Shown one piece after another: positions 1-8,514 of a stretch of DNA of 64,000 nt (position 1 is the first letter of the stretch; every line of letters starts with the position of its first letter). The position numbers were made by a program, and so were the translations under genes. The notes beneath the pieces were generated by a model that was given only the letters and a program-made list of their open reading frames with translations, made no database searches and was not told the DNA's origin. The stretch is taken from NCBI GenBank assembly GCA_002471275.1, contig DKPQ01000021.1, forward strand, positions 5,760 through 69,759, written 5' to 3'. Origin of the DNA: Flammeovirgaceae bacterium UBA7330. GTDB taxonomy: Bacteria; Bacteroidota; Bacteroidia; Cytophagales; Cyclobacteriaceae.

Positions 1-140
1 TACCTATGGGACGATTTGGTGAAAGTAAGGAGATGGCTCAGGCAGCTCTATACCTGGCCTCCGATGAGTCATCTTATATCACAGGAAGTGAATTCCTGGT
101 AGACGGTGGTATCTCTGCAGCCTATGTAACCCCTGAATAG
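1..140 (+). CDS. Short-chain dehydrogenase/reductase, C-terminal end only
   Basis: Only the last 45 codons lie in the window (reading frame from base 3, stop TAG at 138-140). The segment reads PMGRFGESKEMAQAALYLAS followed shortly by SSYITGSEFLVDGG, which is the conserved C-terminal signature of classical NAD(P)-dependent SDR oxidoreductases (substrate-lid residues, then the YITG...VDGG dimer-interface strand). The active-site Tyr-Lys is outside the window, so the substrate cannot be judged. The aldehyde dehydrogenase starts 9 bases downstream on the same strand, so the two are probably co-transcribed. Confidence 0.85.
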   Translation, partial: PMGRFGESKEMAQAALYLASDESSYITGSEFLVDGGISAAYVTPE

Positions 141-149
141 AATAAAACG

Positions 150-1532
150 ATGGCAAGGTTTGAGATCATTAGCCCTGTAGACGGGTCAGTGTTTGCTGAG
201 CGTAATTATGCTACCGAGAATGAGATTGAAACAGCCCTGGAGGAGGCAGCATCCGCATTTACACACTGGCGGAGAACTCCGTTAAGTGAACGTGTCGCTT
301 TGTGCCAGGCAGTAGTCGATTATTTCAAGACACATGCTGCAGCATGGGGTGAAGAACTTTCCTGGCAGATGGGAAGACCAATAGTTTACACTCCTAATGA
401 GATCACTGGAGGGTTTGTGGAGCGGGCACAGGCCATGATTGCGATGGCTGAGCAAGGGCTTAAGGAGATCCGAATTCCTGAAAAAAATGGCTTTACACGA
501 TATATCAAGAAGGAGCCTCTGGGGACCATTTTGGTCTTGGCTCCCTGGAATTACCCTTACCTGACAGCTGTCAATGCGGTGATCCCGGCTATTCTCGCAG
601 GCAACACTGTGATATTGAAATTTGCCGACCAGACCGCCCTCTGTGCAGAGCGATTTAGCGAAGCATTTGAAGCTTCGGGTGCACCAAAAGGGGTTTTTCA
701 ATCAATACACATGACACATGATCAGGTGGCTAAAGTGGTAGACGATCATCGTGTCGCACATGTGGGTTTTACCGGATCGGTAGAAGGAGGGAAGGCAGTG
801 AGACGAGCCATCCAAAATAGATTTACAGGTATCGGGCTGGAGCTGGGAGGAAAAGATCCGGCTTACGTCACCGAAGATGCGGACCTGGCCCAGGCTGTTG
901 AGAACCTGGTTGATGGAGCGTTTTTTAACTCGGGACAGTCCTGCTGCGGTGTGGAGCGAATCTACGTCCATGAAAGTCGGTTCGATGATTTTGTGACCGA
1001 ATTCGTCAGGCTAACACGGCAATACAAACTAGGCAATCCGCTGGCGAAAGAAACTACCCTCGGGCCGATGGTCCGGGTGGCAAATGCAAGAAACGCCATC
1101 TCACATGCAGAAGATGCTATCAGGAAGGGAGCAAAGGCTTTGATTGAGAAAGGTGAGTTCCCGGATCATCCGTTGCCGTACCTGGCTCCTCAGGTATTGG
1201 TCAATGTTAGCCATGAGATGCTGGTGATGACTCAAGAAAGTTTTGCCCCGATGGTAGGTATCATGTCGGTAAAAGATGATCAGGAGGCTATTCATTTGAT
1301 GAATGATAGCAAGTACGGGCTTACCGCATCTATCTGGACAAAAGACCGGGATAGAGCAGTCCGGATCGGTGACCACGTGGATACGGGCACCTGGTTCATG
1401 AATCGGTGCGATTACCTGGACCCTGAGCTTAGCTGGACTGGTGTAAAGGATTCCGGACGAGGGTGCACGCTTTCGGTGCTGGGATTTGATTACCTCACCA
1501 GGCCCAAGTCGTACCATCTAAAACACGGATAG
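150..1532 (+). CDS. NAD(P)-dependent aldehyde dehydrogenase
   Basis: This 460-residue protein has the full ALDH fold signature: the PWNYP segment at 132-136, FTGS at 207-210 (cofactor binding), ELGGKDP at 231-237 carrying the general-base Glu, and FNSGQSC at 259-265 with the catalytic Cys265. It should oxidise an aldehyde to the acid. The length is slightly short for the family (usually 470-500) but complete. It starts at ATG 150 and ends in TAG directly abutting the ATG of the amidotransferase gene, so SDR, ALDH and amidotransferase form one transcription unit. An alcohol-to-aldehyde-to-acid route via the SDR is a reasonable inference; the substrate is unknown. Confidence 0.93.
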   Translation: MARFEIISPVDGSVFAERNYATENEIETALEEAASAFTHWRRTPLSERVALCQAVVDYFKTHAAAWGEELSWQMGRPIVYTPNEITGGFVERAQAMIAMAEQGLKEIRIPEKNGFTRYIKKEPLGTILVLAPWNYPYLTAVNAVIPAILAGNTVILKFADQTALCAERFSEAFEASGAPKGVFQSIHMTHDQVAKVVDDHRVAHVGFTGSVEGGKAVRRAIQNRFTGIGLELGGKDPAYVTEDADLAQAVENLVDGAFFNSGQSCCGVERIYVHESRFDDFVTEFVRLTRQYKLGNPLAKETTLGPMVRVANARNAISHAEDAIRKGAKALIEKGEFPDHPLPYLAPQVLVNVSHEMLVMTQESFAPMVGIMSVKDDQEAIHLMNDSKYGLTASIWTKDRDRAVRIGDHVDTGTWFMNRCDYLDPELSWTGVKDSGRGCTLSVLGFDYLTRPKSYHLKHG

Positions 1533-2222
1533 ATGAAGCTGGCATTGCTCGTTTGCGATCATGTGGCGAAGCCTTTTGATGAGGTCCACGGCACCTATCC
1601 CATCATGTTTGATCGTTTGCTGGGTATGCCTGCCAATGCTTATTTTGTCTGCGACAATCAGTTTCCGGAGATCAAAGACTATGATGGCTTTGTAGTTACA
1701 GGATCGAAAAGGTCTGTCTACGAAAAGGAAGAATGGATCAGTGAGTTGATCAGGCTTACGAGGGAGGTGGCTGAGACCAATAAGAAATATGTCGGGCTAT
1801 GTTTTGGGCACCAGGTCATAGGTGAGGCACTTGGAGGCAAGGTGACCAAATCCAATGAAGGATACCTGATCGGAGTGCATGAGCATAGCATTACCAAGCC
1901 TGCCCCCTGGATGGATCCCGTCTCGAATGACTTCAATATATTAATGCTTTGCCAGGATCAGATCTCATTGCTTCCAGAGAAGACCGTAGTGCACGCCTCA
2001 TCACCCAGATGCCCTCATGGCATGATCAGTATAGACAACCGGATCCTGGGCATTCAGGGGCACCCGGAGTTTACCAGGGAGTACAATCAGGACGTCTTCC
2101 AATCCAGAATAGAAAGGATTGGGAGGGAAAGGGTAGAAGAGGCCATTATAAGTATGCAGAAAGAGGTTCATACTACTTTGCTTAGCCAATGGATCAAAAA
2201 TTTCCTAAATTTCACCCAATAA
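1533..2222 (+). CDS. Class I glutamine amidotransferase-like protein
   Basis: The 229-residue protein carries the triad glutaminase pattern: nucleophile Cys90 in VGLCFGHQ (87-94), then GIQGHPEF (173-180) with His177 and Glu179. This matches the stand-alone GMP-synthase-like GATase family (COG0518 type), which hydrolyses gamma-glutamyl amides. Its ATG follows the ALDH stop with no gap. An ALDH beside a GATase-type hydrolase recalls the PuuC/PuuD steps of gamma-glutamylated putrescine breakdown, but no PuuA or PuuB is visible, so that role is speculative. The last codons and stop (ACCCAATAA) belong to the octamer repeat that continues downstream, so the native C-terminus may have been slightly altered. 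Confidence 0.88.
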   Translation: MKLALLVCDHVAKPFDEVHGTYPIMFDRLLGMPANAYFVCDNQFPEIKDYDGFVVTGSKRSVYEKEEWISELIRLTREVAETNKKYVGLCFGHQVIGEALGGKVTKSNEGYLIGVHEHSITKPAPWMDPVSNDFNILMLCQDQISLLPEKTVVHASSPRCPHGMISIDNRILGIQGHPEFTREYNQDVFQSRIERIGRERVEEAIISMQKEVHTTLLSQWIKNFLNFTQ

Positions 2223-2345
2223 CCTAATGTGTCAACCGACGCGTTGACCGAAGCTTTGCGAAGGTTAAAGCCTTGGCCAAGGTGGAATAACCCAATAACC
2301 CAATAACCCAATAACCCAATAACCCATTAACTCATTAACCCTCTA
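2223..2345 (+). repeat. REP-like palindromes followed by an AACCCAAT octamer array
   Basis: The spacer begins with compact palindromes (GTCAAC-CGACGC-GTTGAC, then CCTTGGCCAAGG) containing the recurrent CGAAGCTTTGCGAAGG motif. From about 2284 it becomes a run of AACCCAAT/AACTCATT octamers that ends just before the ATG at 2363. The same octamer family recurs at about 19207, 20042, 21525, 58832 and 60098. Confidence 0.8.
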
Positions 2346-2362
2346 ACTCAACAACCAAACCA

Positions 2363-2803
2363 ATGACCGAATTCATCATCGTTAAATACCTCCACTTCCT
2401 GGGCATCTTTGGTGTGGTAGGAACATTGCTCATCGAACTATTCTATGTAAAGTCTGCTATGAGTCGGGAACAAATATCGAGGATCTCTAAAATCGATGGG
2501 ATCTATGGGTTGAGTGCGATCATTGTTTTATTTGCCGGCCTCACCATGTGGTTTTGGGTGGGTAAGCCTGCCGAGTTGTATTCCAGGAACTGGATATTTC
2601 ATACCAAGGTCACATTGTTTATCGCGGTGGGGATACTTTCCATTTTTCCCACGGTGTTCTTCCTGAAACAGCGCAAAGGCAATCCTGGTGATGAAGTCGA
2701 CATCCCTTCAAAAATCATCAACATGATTCGCCTGGAAGTCTTTTTACTGTTTATCATCCCTCTTCTGGCCGTCCTCATGGCCAATGGGATAGGAGGGTTT
2801 TGA
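2363..2803 (+). CDS. DUF2214-like four-helix inner membrane protein
   Basis: This 146-residue protein is almost entirely hydrophobic, with four predicted transmembrane helices at about 4-27, 46-67, 80-101 and 122-143. It has an early KYLHFLG motif and an FHTKVTLF motif at the start of helix 3. This layout matches the DUF2214 (COG3556) family of small bacterial membrane proteins, whose conserved His in helices 1 and 3 might bind haem or metal; that role is a guess. It stands alone between repeat-rich spacers. The ATG directly follows the octamer array, and I see no strong ribosome-binding site. Confidence 0.75.
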   Translation: MTEFIIVKYLHFLGIFGVVGTLLIELFYVKSAMSREQISRISKIDGIYGLSAIIVLFAGLTMWFWVGKPAELYSRNWIFHTKVTLFIAVGILSIFPTVFFLKQRKGNPGDEVDIPSKIINMIRLEVFLLFIIPLLAVLMANGIGGF

Positions 2804-3772
2804 GTGATCGTCTGACTTCTGATTCCTGATTTCTGTATTCTCCACTTTCCACCGCACACCCCTTGATCCCCTAAATACCTCCGCCAAGGCTTCGGTATTG
2901 GATCAAGGGATCCCACCGCACCTCCAAATCACAATCTCCATTCCCAAAACGAACACATCACCGTCATCCTGAACGGAACTACCGAGTTTATCTTGTAAAG
3001 ATTGATTTATCTCTTAATGTTTGATGTGCTTTGGAGTTGTTGTTGGTCTCAAGTTGCTGTAAGTTCTCACTAATGCGTAGAAAAAACAAACAACTACCGT
3101 CATCCTGAACGAAGCGAAGCGTAGTGAATGGATCTTGGTTTCCGTGTGGAAAATTTAACAACCAGCATACCCCTTTGTCACCTAAAGTGGTCCCACCGCA
3201 CCCTTCATTACATATTTCCCATTCAAGCAGCATCTCTCATAAAGTACGCTGTGTTTTACAACGAACGACCATTAGACAACGTGGTCAAACTATGCTAGGC
3301 ACATACTCCATTCTGATTCCTGATTCCTGATTTCTACATTCGGAGTTCAATTGTCTGTGTAGTGAAAGATCTTAGGCTAAGAAAAAGGAAATTGTTCAAT
3401 TCTTCTTACGATTTCTAAGATCCTTCTCTTTGATCAGGACCATTTCGAGCAGCGTCTCTCGAAGAGGACACTGAGTATTCAGCTGGTGGCAAATCCGATA
3501 TTCTATGAACAAAGCGGTCAACCTTATTTAGGCATCATCAGTAGGTCTCCTGATTTCTGATTCCTGACTCCTGTATTCTCCACCTTACCCACCGCACACC
3601 CCTTAGTCCCCTATAGGGGTCCTACCGCACCATAAGCTAGAGGTGAATTCGACCCTACATTAACATCTCGACCACCAGACAACGAGGTCAACCTTATTCA
3701 GGTACATACATATTCTGAATTCTGAATTCTGTCTCCTGTATTCTATCTTTGAGCTGGAGGCTCAAAGATACC
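2804..3772. repeat. Repeat-filled spacer before the HAD gene
   Basis: I see no gene here. The stretch holds three or four short CTGATT(C/T) heptamer arrays (2811-2843, 3310-3340, 3549-3580, 3714-3746), one full and one decayed copy of the GTCATCCTGAACGAAGCG motif (about 3097-3135 and 2960-2976), CCGCACACCCCTT blocks, and the first copy of a roughly 225-bp direct repeat (about 3170-3396). It also holds decayed 'GGTCAACCTTATT' fragments and a CTCTCGAAGAGGACACTGAG remnant of the CAGAGTC hairpin family. The ORFs across it are accidental. Confidence 0.75.
3170..3396 (+). repeat. Direct repeat, copy 1 (partner at about 4260-4485)
   Basis: Starting near ACCCCTTTGTC and ending at GAAAAAGGAA, this segment matches the segment 1090 bases downstream with only a few differences over more than 200 bp (for example CACATACTCC versus CACATTCCCC, and GTAGTGAAAG versus GAAGTGAAGG). 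The pair brackets the HAD phosphatase gene. A tandem duplication with later decay, or insertion of the intervening segment next to a repeat, would both explain it. Confidence 0.85.
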
Positions 3773-4162
3773 ATGCTCATAGACTCAAAAATAATAGCAG
3801 TAGACTTCGATGGGACAATCGTGGATGACAAGTATCCCAAAATAGGGAAACCCCACCCATTCGCCATCCAGACCTTGCAGATGCTACAGAAGGACGGACA
3901 TAGATTGATCCTGTGGACGGTGAGGAGAGGAAAAACCCTGGAAGAAGCCGTTGAATTCTGTAGGAAACATGGCATCGAGTTTTATGCAGTGAACAAAAAC
4001 TACGAAGGTGAGGATGAGGTCGGGGGCAAGCTCAATGCCGACATCTTCATCGACGACCGCAACATTGGTGGTCTACCCCAATGGGGTGAGATATACCACA
4101 TGATCAGTGGCAACAACCACTTTCCTAAAGAGGAAAAGAAACCCTGGTGGAAGCTCTTTTGA
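3773..4162 (+). CDS. Small HAD-superfamily phosphatase
   Basis: This is a 129-residue protein from ATG 3773. A TTG eight codons upstream is possible but lies inside repeat sequence. Motif I is VDFDGT (10-15), with the nucleophile Asp11 and acid/base Asp13. Motif II Thr49 lies in LWTVRRG, Lys86 fits motif III, and motif IV is DIFIDD (90-95). It has no cap domain and is shorter than most HAD enzymes, resembling the small conserved Bacteroidota hydrolases often found beside polysaccharide or sugar-phosphate genes. The substrate is unknown. A 225-bp direct repeat lies on both sides, so the gene may move or duplicate as a unit. Confidence 0.85.
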   Translation: MLIDSKIIAVDFDGTIVDDKYPKIGKPHPFAIQTLQMLQKDGHRLILWTVRRGKTLEEAVEFCRKHGIEFYAVNKNYEGEDEVGGKLNADIFIDDRNIGGLPQWGEIYHMISGNNHFPKEEKKPWWKLF

Positions 4163-4657
4163 TTTCCAAAACGAATACATCACCGTCATCCTGAACGTAG
4201 CGAAGCGGAGTGAATGGATCTTAGCCCTCATGAATTGTATATGTAATTCCCACCACACACCCCTTTGTCCCCTTAAGGGGTCCCACCGCACCCTTCATTA
4301 CATATTTCCCATTCAAGCAGCATCTCTCATAAAGTACGCTGTGTTTTACAACGAACGACCATTAGACAACGTGGTCAAACTATGCTAGGCACATTCCCCA
4401 TTCTGATTCCTGATTGCTGATTTCTACATTCGGAGTTCAATTGTCTGTGAAGTGAAGGATCTTAGGTTTTGAAAAAGGAATTGTTGAATTCAACTCAAAC
4501 TCCCCGGTAAAGACTCCAAACCAATTACGATACGACCATGGACACCGAGGTCAACCTTATCAGGAACTTATATTCTGACTTCTGACTTCTGACTTCTGAT
4601 TCCTGATTCCTGATTCCTGATTTCTGATTTCTGATTTCTGATTTCTGTCTCCTGCTA
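4163..4657. repeat. Repeat-filled spacer with second direct-repeat copy and a long heptamer array
   Basis: No gene is seen. It contains a GTCATCCTGAACGTAGCGAAG motif at about 4182-4222, the second copy of the 225-bp repeat (about 4260-4485), and a long CTGATT(C/T)/CTGACTT array at 4574-4654 that ends with CTGTCTCCTG three bases before the stop codon of the minus-strand barrel gene. Confidence 0.8.
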
Positions 4658-5470
4658 CTACCTATACCTGGCTCGGCGTCTACCCTTTGGCGGCTGAAGA
4701 TTTACTGAGAGTGTACCGGAAATGAATGGTCCCGTTATAGATATGGTTGCATCTTCCGTTTGTCCGTTACCGGTATTTACCGTCTGATTAAACCCACCTA
4801 CAAAGTAATTGACCTCAGCGCCGATCCCGACATAATGGGTAAGATCATACCTTACACCTACAATTCCCGAGATAGACAACGTAGTGCCATTGTTTGTAGA
4901 TCTCTGAGTTTCTCTTTCAGGATCAGTGAACTCTCTGACAAGCGTGTTTGTGATAAGATTGAAGTTGCCAGCGAGACCACCATATGGATGAATTTTGGCA
5001 AGACCTCTTTGGCGATACCTTAGCCTGGGATTTCCAAAATTGAATTGATATTTCCCGACTATAGAGATTGGTGTAATCCTGTATCTGTGTTTTTCAGTTC
5101 GTTCAATCCCCCCAATTTGATTATATACTTCTACTTTGTCGGAATATGTTCCTCCATACAACCCGACCATGAAACCGTCATAAATATCCAGATCAATCCC
5201 TCCCTGAAACATTAATGCGCCGTTATAATTTTTCCCCAATTCAGCCAGATAAGAGTCATTGTTCCAATAATCCATTCTGGGTCGGTAGTAACCCACGTTG
5301 AAGTTAAAACTGTGAAGCATGGTTGAAACGTTAAATCCACTGCCACCTGGACGATAACTACGATATCCTCTATTGCGACGTCTCTGCGCTTCCACATCTG
5401 TTACGATGAGAATCAGCAACAAGCTAAAAACAAATATGATAGAATGCTTTCTCATACTTTTAGCTAACAT
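4658..5470 (-). CDS. Outer membrane beta-barrel protein (porin-family-like)
   Basis: This 270-residue protein has an N-terminal signal peptide (hydrophobic core at about 11-25, predicted cleavage after Ala28, then Gln). A short Arg/Tyr-rich segment follows, then alternating aromatic/Gly strands typical of an 8-10 stranded barrel (GGLAGNFNLITN, GIVGVRYDL, VGIGAEVNYFVGG). The chosen start at 5470 has GGAGG six bases upstream; an internal ATG at 5455 is the alternative. It overlaps the 3' end of the lipoprotein gene by 11 bases, so the two are co-transcribed and may act together at the outer membrane. The ligand is unknown. The basic C-terminus (GRRRARYR) is odd for a barrel that should end in an aromatic residue. 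Confidence 0.75.
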   Translation of the reverse strand: MLAKSMRKHSIIFVFSLLLILIVTDVEAQRRRNRGYRSYRPGGSGFNVSTMLHSFNFNVGYYRPRMDYWNNDSYLAELGKNYNGALMFQGGIDLDIYDGFMVGLYGGTYSDKVEVYNQIGGIERTEKHRYRITPISIVGKYQFNFGNPRLRYRQRGLAKIHPYGGLAGNFNLITNTLVREFTDPERETQRSTNNGTTLSISGIVGVRYDLTHYVGIGAEVNYFVGGFNQTVNTGNGQTEDATISITGPFISGTLSVNLQPPKGRRRARYR

Positions 5471-6512
5471 TAGTTCCTCCCTGGTTATGACATTTACTTA
5501 TTGTTGCGTCTCTCAATAGAGTCAACCTATTCAACTCATTGGTATAATTAAAATTTGCCTGGGTAGTCAATGAATCCCTGGTTGTGGTCAAATCGGTATT
5601 GGCCTGGGTAATAAGGGTATTGATTAGGCTAATTTCAGAATTTAGTAGCATGAAACTCGCATCCACAAATACAGCATAAGTGGCCAAATTGAGGTTTTCG
5701 AGTAAGTCACGTTCCCCCGCAGTGATGTCACCAGCCCCAAATAATGTAGATATATTACTTGCAGCAGTATTGTAAATAGAAAGATAATCACTTAATCTCG
5801 TATTATGTCTTGTTTGAGCAGCTGACTCTAAGCCTGATCTTTGCGCTTCTGGTAAGGGTGACTGATTACTGTATTGTGTTTGAATATTGGCTAATTGTTG
5901 GGCATTGAGATCATCTATTACAGTTTGTGCGGTATTAAAAGCCTGAATGGCAGCTTGTCGACAATCCTCCAACTCCTGATCCTGAACCAGGAAAAATTGA
6001 GCAAAAGCGAATAGATTTTTCTGATTTGATGAATTTGTACTTGAACTAATTCTTCCGGAGTTTGAAATTAAATTACCAGAGGCGGATGTAACTGCAGGAA
6101 CCAGTCCTATCAAGGTCCCATTTGATTGAAATGAGCTTCTCGCCGCTGTAACTTGTGTTATGGCATTCGCATCTCCTGCTTGCAATAGAGCTAATATTGA
6201 AGCTTGTGTTTGTCCTGCCCAATATGCCTGCTGCCCTGCAGTAAAGGCTGAACTTACAGCTGCCGCATAATTTGATGCAGTGGCAGGGTTAGTTATGGAT
6301 GTTGAAAAACTGGTGTAACCACTGGCATTTATTGAACCTCCTGTGATATTTATGGTTGCAGCTCTTAGTGTAGTTGTGTCAATTTCAGGAAGCGATGGCT
6401 TGAAATCATAAGAGTATTGAAAATCCGGGACCGGCCCTAGTTTGGTACAGGCAATTGCCAGAAGCAACCCAAGTATAGTTGCTGAAAACAATATTTTCCT
6501 AAAATTGTGCAT
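5460..6512 (-). CDS. Low-complexity lipoprotein, function unknown
   Basis: This 350-residue protein has a type II signal peptide with lipobox LAIAC (Cys22). The mature part is rich in Ala, Asn, Gln, Ser and Thr, with several predicted helices (about 105-125, 160-210, 265-330) and little charge. I do not recognise a family. It lies upstream of the barrel gene in the same operon (11-base overlap). A secreted outer-membrane-anchored partner of that barrel is a plausible inference. The gene is preceded by an AT-rich 93-base spacer that probably holds the promoter. Confidence 0.7.
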   Translation of the reverse strand: MHNFRKILFSATILGLLLAIACTKLGPVPDFQYSYDFKPSLPEIDTTTLRAATINITGGSINASGYTSFSTSITNPATASNYAAAVSSAFTAGQQAYWAGQTQASILALLQAGDANAITQVTAARSSFQSNGTLIGLVPAVTSASGNLISNSGRISSSTNSSNQKNLFAFAQFFLVQDQELEDCRQAAIQAFNTAQTVIDDLNAQQLANIQTQYSNQSPLPEAQRSGLESAAQTRHNTRLSDYLSIYNTAASNISTLFGAGDITAGERDLLENLNLATYAVFVDASFMLLNSEISLINTLITQANTDLTTTRDSLTTQANFNYTNELNRLTLLRDATISKCHNQGGTNVS

Positions 6513-6605
6513 GCGACCGGTTCTTATTTTATAAAATATTACTACAAATAACTAAAAATAGTCCCATTAATTAAAGTAATAGGTGGATTATTTAAAATTA
6601 TTTAA

Positions 6606-7679
6606 TCATTTCGCCAAAGTTTTCATTTGTTCTTCAATAAATCTGGGGTTGAGGCGTAGAATATCATAAAAAAAGTCAGTTTGATTGCGAAGTGCCTGCC
6701 CACTTCGAGTCGCAGTGATCAAATCATACTGGATCCTGATGCTGTGTGGAGGCCTGAATTGAAAATAACTGTTGTTGTAAAATTTTCGGGGCCATAATGA
6801 CAGGGTCACCATGATACCACCATTTTCACCATTTTTACTTTTTTGAGCATAAAACCCAATGTCCGTATTTCCGAACTGACGCAGGACTTCAAACCTTGCT
6901 CCATAGTCCTCATTTAAGTAGCGCTCACCCGTCAATCGGAGTGTAAGGTCCTGACTGGTGATTCGGTAGGCCACAAATCCATACCCGCTGAGGTATCTTA
7001 CACGTTCCCGAATAAAGGTGTTGTCTGTATAAATATATGGTCCGGAATAGAAGAGCCCGCCACCATAATAGAACCTGCCACTTTCATCCATAAAAATGAG
7101 CTCTGTGCTGGCTCCATATCTTCTGTTGGTGAATATCCCCGCAAAGGCATTCAGAAAGATTTTCTGATTAAAAACACGGGTAAATCCAATCCCGGATTCC
7201 CCGGGACGATGTCCAAACCCTACCTCAACATCAAAGTCGTTCTGGATCGGGATCAGCCACTGAAAGACGCCATACACTCCCCACTTAGACGTCCATTCAA
7301 TCCTTGGTCCAATACCAAGCTGCGTCCGAAACGGATCATCAATATCCCCAAATCGGCTATTGTAATAAGGCTCTAACTGAAAATCCAACTTATAATGTTT
7401 TTGATTCCTGAACCTACCACCATCCAGATACTCGCCTCCATAAACCACACTCCCCCGATAGAGGTGAATAAGGTTTTTATCCTTTACACTATCCTCAAGC
7501 ATCAGGTTTCTAAGAATAATAAAGGGATTTCGATGCAACCGGTAGTCGAAAATGAGGTTGTCATCACTGATCTCCACAGCTTCCAGATCCCTGAGTTCCT
7601 GTGCCTGCAACACGGTTTTCACTCCCGCAACCACCAGCAGCAGCAACATCACAACCCGATAAGTTATCTTTTTTATCAC
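6606..7679 (-). CDS. YjbH-like outer membrane protein, C-terminal-half type
   Basis: This 357-residue protein has a cleavable signal (about residues 1-26). The rest is beta-rich and aromatic. The stretch around 112-129 (GDIDDPFRTQLGIGPRIEW), followed by LIPIQNDFD, RYGASTELIFMDESG and a C-terminal RIQYDLITA barrel, resembles the second half of enterobacterial YjbH (DUF940), an outer membrane component of exopolysaccharide production. The divergent gene at 8515 resembles the first half. The match is by eye and remote. A role in exopolysaccharide export fits the adjoining locus. Confidence 0.6.
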   Translation of the reverse strand: MIKKITYRVVMLLLLVVAGVKTVLQAQELRDLEAVEISDDNLIFDYRLHRNPFIILRNLMLEDSVKDKNLIHLYRGSVVYGGEYLDGGRFRNQKHYKLDFQLEPYYNSRFGDIDDPFRTQLGIGPRIEWTSKWGVYGVFQWLIPIQNDFDVEVGFGHRPGESGIGFTRVFNQKIFLNAFAGIFTNRRYGASTELIFMDESGRFYYGGGLFYSGPYIYTDNTFIRERVRYLSGYGFVAYRITSQDLTLRLTGERYLNEDYGARFEVLRQFGNTDIGFYAQKSKNGENGGIMVTLSLWPRKFYNNSYFQFRPPHSIRIQYDLITATRSGQALRNQTDFFYDILRLNPRFIEEQMKTLAK

Positions 7680-8514
7680 TTGAGCAATATTAAACAGGAA
7701 TCCTTTGGTTTATCTGATCATAAGTCGATTTGTTTACTGCCACCTTTCTCCTTGCCCCTTTCTCCTTTTCCCTTTCTCCTTACCCCATGCGCTCGCCCCA
7801 AGCCCCATGCCCAAATCAAATATTCCCCTGGCTGGTGTCCTCATCATGGCGACCAACCTAAGGAGAGTCAATTAATTTGAACAAAGTCCCGTTAGGGACG
7901 CCCTGTTTGTAGAAATGAGAAATAATATGGGTTTAGCTCCGTAGGAGCGGCCTGTAGCAATCAATATCTCAGGGCAATTGAAGTTTTGGGTGAGTTTGGT
8001 GTCAAATCACAGTAAAAGAGACCACCTCACTACACGACAATCATCATTCCCTATCTTTGCAAGAGAGGGGGAGGAGCCCTGTCCAATACGCTCAAATTGA
8101 AAATAGGGTGAGTTGGAAGAGAATCCTGCTCACAGACCATCCTATCATCAATGCCCTACTCCTTACTACTCCTTGCCCTCAGCCCACTGCTCTTTGCCCC
8201 ATGCTGAATCGTCGGAAAATCCGAAAGTCGGAAAATCTGAATGTCTGAATGTCACAATATCCGAATATCCGCTGCCCACTGCTTTTATCCAACGAAGCCA
8301 TGGCGAAGTTGGACTGCCCACTGCCAACTACCCACTGCCAACCTCCACCCTTCAAGCACGCAGCCAAAGGAAAAACGGTCAACCTTATTTAGGCATCATC
8401 ATTCTGCCTCCTGCCTCCTGCCTCCTGCCTCCTGATTTCTGATTTCTGATTCCTGACTTCTGATTCCTGACTTCTGACTTCTGATTTCTATTTTCAAACA
8501 ATATATTTACCCCC
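7680..8514. repeat. Divergent spacer filled with several repeat families
   Basis: No gene is seen between the two YjbH-like genes. The spacer contains a pyrimidine-rich TCTCCTT block (7745-7790), a paired-hairpin element at about 7887-7960 (GTCCCGTTAGGGAC, then GCTCCGTAGGAGC), a half copy of the GCAAGAGAGGG...GGGTGAGTTG repeat (8058-8115), GGAAAATCTGAATGTC-type microrepeats (8213-8272), a CCAACGAAGCCATGGCGAAGTTGG palindrome split by its loop (8288-8312) and a heptamer array (8402-8490). The promoters of both flanking genes must lie here, but I cannot place them. Confidence 0.75.

Noticed and set aside
1533..2222. Assigning the amidotransferase as PuuD and the ALDH as PuuC
   Set aside because: Only the fold-level motifs agree. 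No gamma-glutamylputrescine synthetase or oxidase genes are visible and both families are broad.
8057..8442. Several overlapping ORFs of 60-110 codons in the spacer before 8515
   Set aside because: They are translations of microrepeats and heptamer arrays (runs of Ser-Cys-Leu-Leu-Pro-type repeats), with no start context or conserved motif.
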